From: Xenococcaceae cyanobacterium MO_188.B32
Lineage (GTDB): Bacteria > Cyanobacteriota > Cyanobacteriia > Cyanobacteriales > Xenococcaceae
Assembly (NCBI GenBank): GCA_030065635.1
Contig: JASJDJ010000024.1
Location: 1-51,446, forward strand
Direction: 5' to 3'
Length of the DNA: 51,446 nucleotides
Below are positions 7,981 through 16,465 of the stretch, piece by piece; positions within the stretch are counted from its first letter, which is position 1; the number at the start of each line of letters is the position of its first letter. A program made the position numbers and the translations under genes. The notes under the pieces were generated by a model. The model did no database searches and was not told the origin of the DNA. It was given only the letters and a program-made list of their open reading frames with translations.

Positions 7981-9015
7981 ATGCATAAAATTCCTGTTAC
8001 TGTTATCACTGGTTTTCTGGGTGCGGGCAAAACTACTTTGGTGCGCCATTTACTACAAAATAATCAGGGAAGACGTATTGCTGTTCTAGTTAATGAATTT
8101 GGGGAAGTAGGTATAGACGGGGAATTACTTCGTTCTTGTCAGGTTTGTGATGAAGAAGATACTCTTGATAGCAATATTGTCGAACTGACTAATGGTTGTC
8201 TTTGCTGTACGGTGCAAGAAGAATTTTATCCTACTATGCAAGAATTACTAAAACGAAGGGATAAGATTGACTGCATTCTCATCGAAACATCTGGATTGGC
8301 ATTACCAAAACCTTTAGTACAAGCTTTTCGCTGGGATGCTATTCGCAATGCTGCTACTGTCGATGGTGTGGTTACAGTGGTAGACTGTCAAGCTTTAGCA
8401 GAAGGGACTTTAGTAGGAGATTTAGAAGCTTTAGAGGCGCAGCGTCAAGCCGATCCCAATCTAGAACACGAAACACCGATCGAGGAATTATTTGAAGATC
8501 AATTAGCTTGTGCCGATCTCGTATTATTAACTAAAACCGATTTAATCGATAAAGCTACTTTAGACAAAATTAAAACTTGGTTAGAACAAGAAATACCCAC
8601 AGGTGTAAAAGTTGTTTTCTCGCGTCAAGGAGAAATTAATCCCGATCTTTTACTGGGTTTTAACGCTGCCGTAGAAGATAATTTAGATAGCCGTCCTTCT
8701 CATCACGACCACGAAGAAGAACACGACCACGATGATGAAATTAACTCAGTACAATTAGTTCTAGATCGCGCTTTTGAACCGAAAATACTAACCGAACAAC
8801 TTAAACAATTAGTTCGACAACAAGAAATCTATCGCGTTAAAGGCTTTGTTGATGTAAAAGGTAAACCCATGCGCCTGGTATTACAAGGGGTAGGTAATCG
8901 CTTTGACACCTTTTACGATCGCTTTTGGCTAGCCGATGAACCTCGTCAAACTCGCTTAGTATTTATTGGACGTCAATTAGATGAAGCTTTAGTTAGACAA
9001 GCAATAGTAGCTTAA
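7981..9015 (+). CDS. cobW: CobW-family GTP-dependent metallochaperone
   Basis: G3E-family GTPase thought to load cobalt during aerobic cobalamin synthesis. The 344-residue product has the Walker A loop GFLGAGKTTL (residues 11-20), the metal-binding CxCC motif in NGCLCCTV (Cys73, Cys75, Cys76), an ETSGLALP switch region, and TKTD as guanine-specificity motif. A His/Asp/Glu-rich segment around residues 239-252 (HHDHEEEHDHDD) separates the GTPase from the C-terminal CobW_C domain, which follows at about residues 257-340. It sits downstream of the riboswitch and permease and is probably regulated with them. COG0523 proteins also serve zinc, but the context points to cobalt. Confidence 0.92.
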   Translation: MHKIPVTVITGFLGAGKTTLVRHLLQNNQGRRIAVLVNEFGEVGIDGELLRSCQVCDEEDTLDSNIVELTNGCLCCTVQEEFYPTMQELLKRRDKIDCILIETSGLALPKPLVQAFRWDAIRNAATVDGVVTVVDCQALAEGTLVGDLEALEAQRQADPNLEHETPIEELFEDQLACADLVLLTKTDLIDKATLDKIKTWLEQEIPTGVKVVFSRQGEINPDLLLGFNAAVEDNLDSRPSHHDHEEEHDHDDEINSVQLVLDRAFEPKILTEQLKQLVRQQEIYRVKGFVDVKGKPMRLVLQGVGNRFDTFYDRFWLADEPRQTRLVFIGRQLDEALVRQAIVA

Positions 9016-9072
9016 GTTTTCATTGGCTGCGTCAACGAAACTATAGTTTTTAGCTATTAGCCAATCAGTTTT

Positions 9073-9108
9073 TGGCTGAAAGCTAATAGCTGAAAGCTGA
9101 TAGCTTTA
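9073..9108. repeat. Degenerate heptamer repeat (AGCTRAW-type)
   Basis: Five or so diverged copies of a seven-base unit (AGCTAAT, AGCTGAA, AGCTGAT) lie between cobW and msrB. The unit is the same as in the tidier array at 13125-13165. Such short tandem repeats are typical of cyanobacterial intergenic DNA. Confidence 0.6.
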
Positions 9109-9112
9109 TTAT

Positions 9113-9523
9113 TTATTCTGCTGGCTTGAACTCTAAAGAAACCCCGTTCATACAATAACGTTGCCCTGTAGGACGAGGGCCATCACTAAATACATGACCT
9201 AAATGTCCGCCACAGTTACTACAATGGACTTCAGTTCTAGTCATAAACAGAGAGCGATCGACCGAGGTTTCTATTGCTCCTTCTATAGGCGCGTAAAAAC
9301 TCGGCCATCCAGTACCGCTATTGTATTTGGTTTCTGAAGTAAATAAAGGCTGTCCGCAACCAGCACAGACATAAGTACCTTCGTTATAAACTTTGTCTAG
9401 AGGACTAGTACCAGCGCGTTCTGTACCGTGTTTGCGTAGTACCCGAAACTGTTCTGGCGTTAGAATCTCTTGCCATTCTGCCTCGGTTTTATTAACTGCA
9501 AATTCGTTTTTAGAAGTCGTCAT
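9113..9523 (-). CDS. msrB: Peptide-methionine (R)-S-oxide reductase
   Basis: Reduces methionine R-sulfoxide in oxidised proteins, usually with thioredoxin. The 136-residue product shows the structural zinc ligands Cys53, Cys56, Cys101 and Cys104 (CAGC and CSNC), the SGTGWPSF signature, and catalytic Cys124 in RYCMNGVSLEF. A second resolving cysteine is not obvious, so an MsrB using another route for disulfide resolution is possible. No MsrA domain is fused or adjacent. It is convergent with cobW, separated by the heptamer repeat. Confidence 0.97.
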   Translation of the reverse strand: MTTSKNEFAVNKTEAEWQEILTPEQFRVLRKHGTERAGTSPLDKVYNEGTYVCAGCGQPLFTSETKYNSGTGWPSFYAPIEGAIETSVDRSLFMTRTEVHCSNCGGHLGHVFSDGPRPTGQRYCMNGVSLEFKPAE

Positions 9524-9668
9524 AAATTTTAAGTATTATTAAGTCACTATTAATCATTATTATGCAAATTCAAATTAACTGAGAGTTAGGGATAAGCGAA
9601 AGTAGTTTGTGAGTTTCCCGAATTGTTTTTTCTAGAAAAGTAATATCGAAACCCGTCTATTGATTGCT

Positions 9669-9703
9669 CTTGTTGGGTTTTATCCTTCAACTCAACCTAC
9701 AAG
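9669..9703. repeat. Dispersed hairpin repeat (TTGTTGGGTT family)
   Basis: CTTGT at 9669-9673 and ACAAG at 9699-9703 enclose TGGGTT and AACTCAACCT half-sites. A related copy, TGGGTTA/TAACCCA, lies at 33244-33271. Hairpin repeats of this kind are common between cyanobacterial genes. The rest of 9524-9823 shows no gene. Confidence 0.5.
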
Positions 9704-9823
9704 ACATTTTCTGTTTAATTAAGTGAAGTTACTTTTGCTTTTTAAACGAATTTGCTCTTTGATTTAACTAAATCGATTGCTTTATTCAATTAAGGTATTA
9801 GATAAAATTCATAGCAACTAATT

Positions 9824-10198
9824 ATGACCGTGGAAAAATTAAAGCTGCAACAAGATGTTACTCGACATTACAATAGCGATCTAACTTTTGATTATGAATC
9901 AGTTCGTTTGACAAAACACGCTCCTATAGAATTTGCCTTGACAACTCGCTATCTCAACAAAATGATTCCTGATGGAGCGATAGTTGTTGATGTAGGAGTT
10001 GGTACTGGTCACTATGCTGAGTTCCTAGCAAAAAGAGATTGTAATATTTCTATTTATCTCGTCGATCTTTCCCAACGCTTACTAGAAGCTGCTTATACAA
10101 GACTCAAAAACTGTCATTGCGATCGCCAAATTTTAGGAATATTCAATATTTCTGCTACAGATTTAAAACCATTGCTTACATCAATTTTGAGAATCTAG
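9824..10198 (+). pseudogene. Truncated SAM-dependent methyltransferase
   Basis: The 124-residue product starts like a class I methyltransferase: VTRHYNSD near residue 12, then motif I VVDVGVGTGHYAEFLA at about 54-69 for SAM binding, and YLVDLSQRLLEAA for the acidic ribose-binding position. After SATDL, where motif IV would begin, it continues with ten unrelated residues and stops. Full-length relatives are about twice as long and need the missing half for substrate binding and core folding. No continuation was recognised in the 90 bases downstream. It is most likely a 3'-deleted pseudogene, although an intact ATG and frame mean that a fragment could be translated. Confidence 0.7.
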
Positions 10199-10289
10199 GA
10201 CTATAAATTAAAAAATGAATATTGCAGAGACATTGCTTAAAACATCGCTGCAATAACGATCTTTTCAACTTTTAAAACCGAGAATCAAA

Positions 10290-11288
<999 letters not shown>

Positions 11289-11392
11289 TTATAACTTTAT
11301 TATTCTTATTTTTTAGAATCTCATAGAACGGTAAACTCTTATCAAATTTAGATAAGTGTTGTTATATAAAGCAATATAAGTTCGGAGTTTGT

Positions 11393-11420
11393 TAGGGGCA
11401 AGGCAATGCTTCGCCCCTAC
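11393..11420. repeat. Palindromic repeat of the TAGGGGC...GCCCCTA family
   Basis: TAGGGGC at 11393 pairs with GCCCCTA ending at 11419, with a short AAG/CTT inner stem. It lies in the leader of the PhzF gene, about 30 bases before its ATG. Confidence 0.7.
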
Positions 11421-11451
11421 AGGAGTTATCACAAGTAGAAGAAATATAATT

Positions 11452-12366
11452 ATGGCTCGGTACAAATTTTACACGGCTGATGTATTTACAGAGCAAATTT
11501 TCGGGGGCAATCAATTGGCTGTATTTCCTGATGCTCGAGGATTGGATACAGACTTAATGCAGAAAATAGCTAAAGAATTCAATCTTTCTGAAACTGCTTT
11601 TGTTTTTCCCCCTGAGGACTCTAATACTACTAAAAAATTAAGAATTTTCACCCCTGCTGTCGAACTTCCTTTTGCAGGGCATCCCACAGTGGGAACGGCT
11701 TATGTTTTGGCTTCGATTGGGGCAATTCCTTTGGAACAGACTCAAACAGAAATTGTTTTTGAAGAAGGTGTGGGCTTAGTACCTGTTTCTATCTATGCTC
11801 GGGCAGGTAAGCCTGTATCTAGCTATCTCACTGCTGCTAAATTACCTGAATTTAATGATAATCTGATATCATCTGATATTATCGCCCCTATTTTATCTTT
11901 AGAAAAAAAAGATTTACTATTAGGAGAATGGAGTCCTCAAGCTGCATCCTGTGGTGTTCCCTTCTTATTTATCCCCGTGCGCGATCGCGATGCTTTAGCT
12001 AAAGCTTCTCTCAACCGCGAGTATTGGCAGAAACATCTTAAATCTTCTTGGTCGCCCGATGTTTATCTATTTTGCCTCGATCCCGAACGAGAAGACTCAG
12101 ATATCCGTTCCCGTATGTTTGCTCCTTCAATGGGTATAGAAGAAGACCCTGCTACGGGGGCTGCTGCTTCGGCTTTGGCCGGTTATCTTGGAGTCAGAAA
12201 CTCTACTACAGACGGAATAGTTAAGTGGCAAGTAGAACAAGGCTTTGAGATGGGCAGACCCAGTATTTTGCAAGTAGAAGCAGAAAAAGCCAATGGTCAA
12301 ATAGTTAAAGTTCGTGTGGGTGGGCGATCGATTATGGTTAGCGAAGGATTTATAGAGATTCCCTAA
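11452..12366 (+). CDS. PhzF-family isomerase/epimerase-like protein
   Basis: The PhzF family has a diaminopimelate-epimerase-like fold, and members catalyse isomerisations with a conserved Glu. Here FNLSETAFV places that Glu at residue 47, and GGNQLAVF (residues 18-25), [15 protein letters not shown] and [17 protein letters not shown] are the other signatures. The family start is [13 protein letters not shown], so I choose the ATG at 11452; a longer in-frame ORF from 11389 would translate the palindromic repeat and is unlikely. The 304-residue length is normal. The reaction in cyanobacteria is not known. Its stop codon overlaps the end of the IS607 remnant. Confidence 0.88.
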   Translation: MARYKFYTADVFTEQIFGGNQLAVFPDARGLDTDLMQKIAKEFNLSETAFVFPPEDSNTTKKLRIFTPAVELPFAGHPTVGTAYVLASIGAIPLEQTQTEIVFEEGVGLVPVSIYARAGKPVSSYLTAAKLPEFNDNLISSDIIAPILSLEKKDLLLGEWSPQAASCGVPFLFIPVRDRDALAKASLNREYWQKHLKSSWSPDVYLFCLDPEREDSDIRSRMFAPSMGIEEDPATGAAASALAGYLGVRNSTTDGIVKWQVEQGFEMGRPSILQVEAEKANGQIVKVRVGGRSIMVSEGFIEIP

Positions 12367-12773
12367 CTATATTTATGGCACCTACTGAAAATGAGTATTT
12401 TAGACTTAAGCCCTAAGAGTTGATTTCGCTGCTTAGAAGTGGGGTTTTTAACTTTAGATAAGCTTTTAAAGATAGCTGAAGCTTTTTGAATTTTCTTCTT
12501 AATTTGTTCTTTGATTCGACTTACATTTAACTTTTTGGCTGTTTTTAATTGTGAGTAGGTTTGTTTAACCTCCGTAGCAATACTATCAGCCCATGCCCAT
12601 TGAAGGTTGAAGCGAGCCTGATAGGTTTTTTCAATTTGATTTTCACTCATGCCTCTCTGCATATCATTAAGTCCAGTACGACGGATTGATTCGTACTTAT
12701 CTCCCAAGACCTCAAAAATGGGATTGTACTCAATTTTGGCTGCAATTCCGACTCGCAGTCCTTTACTTGACAT
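12363..12773 (-). pseudogene. Fragment of an IS607-type tnpB
   Basis: The 136-residue product resembles the N-terminal helical part of a long cyanobacterial TnpB: FNLQWAWADSIATEV, a Lys-rich coiled segment, and SKVKNPTSKQRNQLLGLKSK are characteristic. It then ends within about ten residues and lacks RuvC motifs and zinc finger completely. Together with the tnpA fragment directly upstream it is the remains of one element. The first codons follow the truncated tnpA by three bases, so the 5' part of tnpB may also be deleted. Non-functional as a nuclease. Confidence 0.75.
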
Positions 12774-12776
12774 GGT

Positions 12777-13010
12777 TTAGCTTTGATTAGCTAATTCATT
12801 CTTTTGTTTTTGAGATGAGACACGACAATAAACTTTAATTAATCTCTCGTCTGATATCGGTTTTAGACCTTTCGCCTGTGCCAAATCCTCTTCTGTATAA
12901 TAACGATGATTACTTGGAGTTCTTTTGGCTTTAAGTTTTCCTGTTCTATCCCAACGTCTTAATGTTTCGACTAATACTCCAATTTCTTTGGCAAATTCAT
13001 GAGGTCGCAT
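12777..13010 (-). pseudogene. Fragment of an IS607-type serine transposase (tnpA)
   Basis: IS607 TnpA is a serine recombinase with an N-terminal MerR-like helix-turn-helix. The 77-residue product retains the HTH (FAKEIGVLVETLRRWDRTGK, then RTPSNHRYYTEEDL) and the start of the recombinase domain with the catalytic-Ser motif YCRVSS. It stops right after ELANQS, so about two thirds of the catalytic domain is missing. The deletion joint coincides with the start of the tnpB fragment. It may still bind DNA but cannot recombine. Confidence 0.8.
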
Positions 13011-13124
13011 ACTTATACATTATTTTGATTTTGAACTTTAGTATAAGTATGTATAATAAATTAGCTACTAGAAGTCAACAGTACGTATTTAGATTAGGAC
13101 ATGAATTAGAGGGTTTGCGAGCTC

Positions 13125-13165
13125 GCTAATAGCTAATAGCTAATAGCTAATAGCTAATGGCTAAT
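13125..13165. repeat. Heptamer tandem repeat, unit GCTAATA
   Basis: Six contiguous copies of the seven-base unit GCTAATA, the fifth with one change and the last cut to six bases, lie between the IS607 remnant and putA. Seven-base arrays with other units are at 18737, 47934 and 50943. Confidence 0.9.
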
Positions 13166-13284
13166 TTTTGCTTTGCCTTGAGATGTCCTAACTTTCGTTG
13201 GTATTGCTATATTGCACAAATTTAACACAATAAAGAGTAAAACCACCGAATAATGATTAAATAAATCATCAGCAATCAAATTAA

Positions 13285-16200
13285 TTATTCTGCACCCTCG
13301 ATGGGAGCAAAACCTTGACGCTGTATATTTTCTGTAACTACGTGAGGGTCAAGGAATTGCAACAAATAATCGGGCCCTCCAGCTTTGGAACCCACACCAG
13401 ATAGTTTAAATCCACCGAAGGGTTGGCGAGAAACGATCGCGCCTGTAGTGGTACGGTTGATATATAAGTTACCTACTTCAAATTCTCGATAAGCGCGATC
13501 GATATGTTGAGGAGTACGAGAATATAAACCACCTGTAAGAGCATAATCTGTACCGTTGGCAATGGCTACAGCCTCATCAAAATTACTGGCTTTAATTACT
13601 GCGAGTACGGGACCAAAAATTTCTTCTTGGGCAATAGTATCTTGAGGGGAAACTTCGGTAAAGATAGTGAGGGGAACAAAATAACCACCTTCTGGCACTG
13701 GCATTTCTAAAGCGAGAGTACTTTCTTGTTTACCTGTGGCTATATATTCTAAAATGCGTTCGCGGGCATTACGCTCGATAACGGGTCCTACTTGAGTACT
13801 GGGTAAATCTGTTGCCCCGACATTCAGAGATTTAGTTGCTTCTACTAATCTTTCCACAAAAGCATCGTAAATAGTTTGGAAAACAATTACCCTAGAACAA
13901 GCAGAACATTTTTGTCCAGTGTAACCATAAGCTGAGGAAACTACTCCAGCCACAGCTTGGTCTAAATCTGCACTCTCATCGACGATAATGGCATTCTTAC
14001 CACCCATTTCGGCAATTACTCGTTTGAGGTGTTTTTGTCCCGGTCGCAATACCGCAGCATCGGCATAGATGCGACAACCTACTTCCCTCGAACCGGTAAA
14101 GGCAATTAGATGGGTATCTTTATGTTTTACCATGTATGCCCCAACTTCTGAACCCTTACCAGGAACAAACTGTAATACTCCTTTAGGAATACCTGCTTGC
14201 ACGAAGATTTCGGTTATTTTTGCACCGACAATAGAAGAAGTTTCTGCCGGTTTAAATAGAGTACAATTACCCGTAACTAAAGCTGCTGCTGTCATACCCG
14301 TAGCGATCGCCAACGGAAAATTCCAGGGGGAAATAACAACTACAATTCCTTTGGGTTGATAGAAGTAACGGTTAATTTCTCCAGCCACATCATAGTTATA
14401 GCCAGCATCTAACCTTTCCATTTCGTCTGCATAGTAGCGACAAAAATCGATCGCTTCACTAACTTCTCCATCTGCTTGTGGAATAATTTTGCCCACTTCT
14501 AAACAAACCCAGGCATTGAGTTCATGCCTTTTCTCTTCCATCAAATCGGCAGCTTTACGCAGTATTCTTGCTCTTTCTGTCGCAGGAGTACTAGCCCAAA
14601 CAGGAAAGGCGTTTTTGGCTGCTTTAATCGCTTTTTCTGCCTGTTCTACCGAAATTAAGCCTACTTTACCGACTACTTCAGTCGATCGCGAAGGGTTAAC
14701 CGAGTCAATATAGTTACTAGTTTCTACATATTCCCCATTAATTAATGGTAGATAAGTTTTACCCAAAGAATTGCGGACTAATTCTAGGGCTTTCTGGGCT
14801 TTCTCTCTTAAATCTGCGTTGGCATAATCAGTATCGGGTGCGTTGGGGAATCCATTATCAGGTAGGGACGGTTCGCGAAACGGAGGGGCTGTGACGCGAG
14901 GCTTCCTCGCGTCCTTGAAAGCCCCGTCCCCTACAATTGGTGGTGCGATCAATTCCTCGATGGGTTTTTCTTCTAAATTTTGACGCAAAAAGGAACTATT
15001 AGCGGTATTTTCCAATAAACGACGGATTAAATAAGCCATACCTGGCAATAACTTACCGTAAGGAGAATATACCCTAACTCGATGTCCTCTTTTAACTAAA
15101 GCTTTGGCTAATTTATCTCCCATGCCGTATAAAACTTGCATCTCGAAGCGACGAGGAGGAATATTTAGCGTTTCGGCGATCGCACAAGCTAAAGCCTGCG
15201 ATCGCACGTTATGACTGCCAATTGCTGCATACAAATATTCATGATTTTCCAGTAATAAACAGGTCATCCGTTCAAAATTAACATCTGTGGCTGCTTTATC
15301 GTTATATACTGGCTGTTGCCAATTATTTTGTCTGGCTTTAATCGTTTCTTGATCCCAGTAAGCCCCTTTAACCAAACGCACAGTAACGGGATTACCTCGT
15401 TTTTTCGCCCATTCGATTAAATCTTTTAAATCTCGTTCCGAGTCTCTTAGATAGGCTTGTAGCGTAACACCCAAATCGGTACGACTGCGGAATTCTTCTT
15501 CCATTAATAACTCTTTGAGGATAGCTAGAGTTAGATCTTTGTAGACATACTGTTCCATGTCAAAATGGATAGCAGCCCCCAATTCCTTGGCGCGACGCAG
15601 CAAAACCCGAATGCGATCGCAGACTTTTTGTTTACTTCCTTCAGGATCGAGAGGATCGAATTGAGAGTAAAAAGCAGTCAGTTTAACCGATACTTGTACT
15701 TGGGGTAATTCTTCCCCGTCGGCTAAATCTATCCCTTCTACCCTAGACCATTTTTGTGCTTGCTGCGTCAGTTGTTCGATTAATTCTAAATATCTATCTA
15801 AATAAGATTGGGCTTCAGATTCTGTAATTACCGCCTCTCCTAACAAGTCGATGGTAAAACCCATCCCCTCTTTCCGCAAACGTTCGATCGCTTTAATTAC
15901 TTCGGAGATATTTTCTCCCGCAATATATTTATAAGCCAGAGTTTCCACTGCTTTGGTTACCGTTGCAGCAGCAGTTTGGGCAGGAAAAGAATCAGCATCG
16001 GTAAAATTCAGAATACCTTTTAGTGCAGAAGGTAATTCTACAGATTCGTCCCCTAAATACTGTTGTAAGTGACGGGCAACTTCCGTTTTACTTTGTAAAG
16101 CAGGAATTGTATCGATAAAGCGGAATAGTTGTACCCGCAACCCAGGATTACTCATCGCCCAGTCTAACAAGCGATCGTCCCAGCGCATTCCTTCCCGCAT

Positions 16201-16305
16201 CTGGGCAAAAATATTACTTTTCTCTCTGGTTGCCTTAATTAATTCTTTGGCAATCGTTTGGGTTTTATCTTCGTAGCGTCTATCTGTATTTACTTGAACA
16301 ACCAC
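13285..16305 (-). CDS. putA: PutA: proline dehydrogenase / glutamate semialdehyde dehydrogenase
   Basis: Bifunctional flavoenzyme oxidising proline to glutamate. The first half is the PRODH barrel (about residues 90-430; VKLTAFYSQFDPLDPEGS, FDMEQYVYKDLT, RLVKGAYWDQE). The second half is the aldehyde dehydrogenase (about 510-1000) with PWNFPLAI, Glu767 in AEMGGKN and nucleophile Cys800 in GQKCSACSR. No N-terminal DNA-binding repressor domain is present. I prefer the GTG at 16305, ten bases after AGGAG (16316-16320) and giving the family-like MVVQV; TTG codons at 16311 and 16344 are alternatives. Residues about 457-481 in the inter-domain linker are encoded by a palindromic repeat. Numbering is from the GTG. 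Confidence 0.95.
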   Translation of the reverse strand: MVVQVNTDRRYEDKTQTIAKELIKATREKSNIFAQMREGMRWDDRLLDWAMSNPGLRVQLFRFIDTIPALQSKTEVARHLQQYLGDESVELPSALKGILNFTDADSFPAQTAAATVTKAVETLAYKYIAGENISEVIKAIERLRKEGMGFTIDLLGEAVITESEAQSYLDRYLELIEQLTQQAQKWSRVEGIDLADGEELPQVQVSVKLTAFYSQFDPLDPEGSKQKVCDRIRVLLRRAKELGAAIHFDMEQYVYKDLTLAILKELLMEEEFRSRTDLGVTLQAYLRDSERDLKDLIEWAKKRGNPVTVRLVKGAYWDQETIKARQNNWQQPVYNDKAATDVNFERMTCLLLENHEYLYAAIGSHNVRSQALACAIAETLNIPPRRFEMQVLYGMGDKLAKALVKRGHRVRVYSPYGKLLPGMAYLIRRLLENTANSSFLRQNLEEKPIEELIAPPIVGDGAFKDARKPRVTAPPFREPSLPDNGFPNAPDTDYANADLREKAQKALELVRNSLGKTYLPLINGEYVETSNYIDSVNPSRSTEVVGKVGLISVEQAEKAIKAAKNAFPVWASTPATERARILRKAADLMEEKRHELNAWVCLEVGKIIPQADGEVSEAIDFCRYYADEMERLDAGYNYDVAGEINRYFYQPKGIVVVISPWNFPLAIATGMTAAALVTGNCTLFKPAETSSIVGAKITEIFVQAGIPKGVLQFVPGKGSEVGAYMVKHKDTHLIAFTGSREVGCRIYADAAVLRPGQKHLKRVIAEMGGKNAIIVDESADLDQAVAGVVSSAYGYTGQKCSACSRVIVFQTIYDAFVERLVEATKSLNVGATDLPSTQVGPVIERNARERILEYIATGKQESTLALEMPVPEGGYFVPLTIFTEVSPQDTIAQEEIFGPVLAVIKASNFDEAVAIANGTDYALTGGLYSRTPQHIDRAYREFEVGNLYINRTTTGAIVSRQPFGGFKLSGVGSKAGGPDYLLQFLDPHVVTENIQRQGFAPIEGAE
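14862..14934. repeat. Palindromic repeat element inside putA
   Basis: A 73-base element is bounded by GTAGGGACGG and CCGTCCCCTAC as inverted ends. It holds an inner palindrome (GACGCGAGG...CCTCGCGTC) and a TTCGCGAA core shared with the repeats at 7902 and 43494. It is read in frame through putA, at the linker between the two enzyme domains, where extra residues can be tolerated. Confidence 0.75.
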
Positions 16306-16465
16306 AGTCAAGAAACTCCTATGCTGACTTATCGATCTTAACAAGATAGTCGATAACCTAACAAATCTGCAAAAAAATAGTTGTACGAATCAACTCGATC
16401 TATACAACTAAAAATTAAAAGGGGAAGAAGTTTTAACTTATTTGTCTATTTTCAAGACAGGTCTA

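Noticed and set aside
11389-11451. A longer N-terminus for the PhzF protein
   Set aside because: It would translate a dispersed palindromic repeat; the family start MARYKF at 11452 is the natural one.
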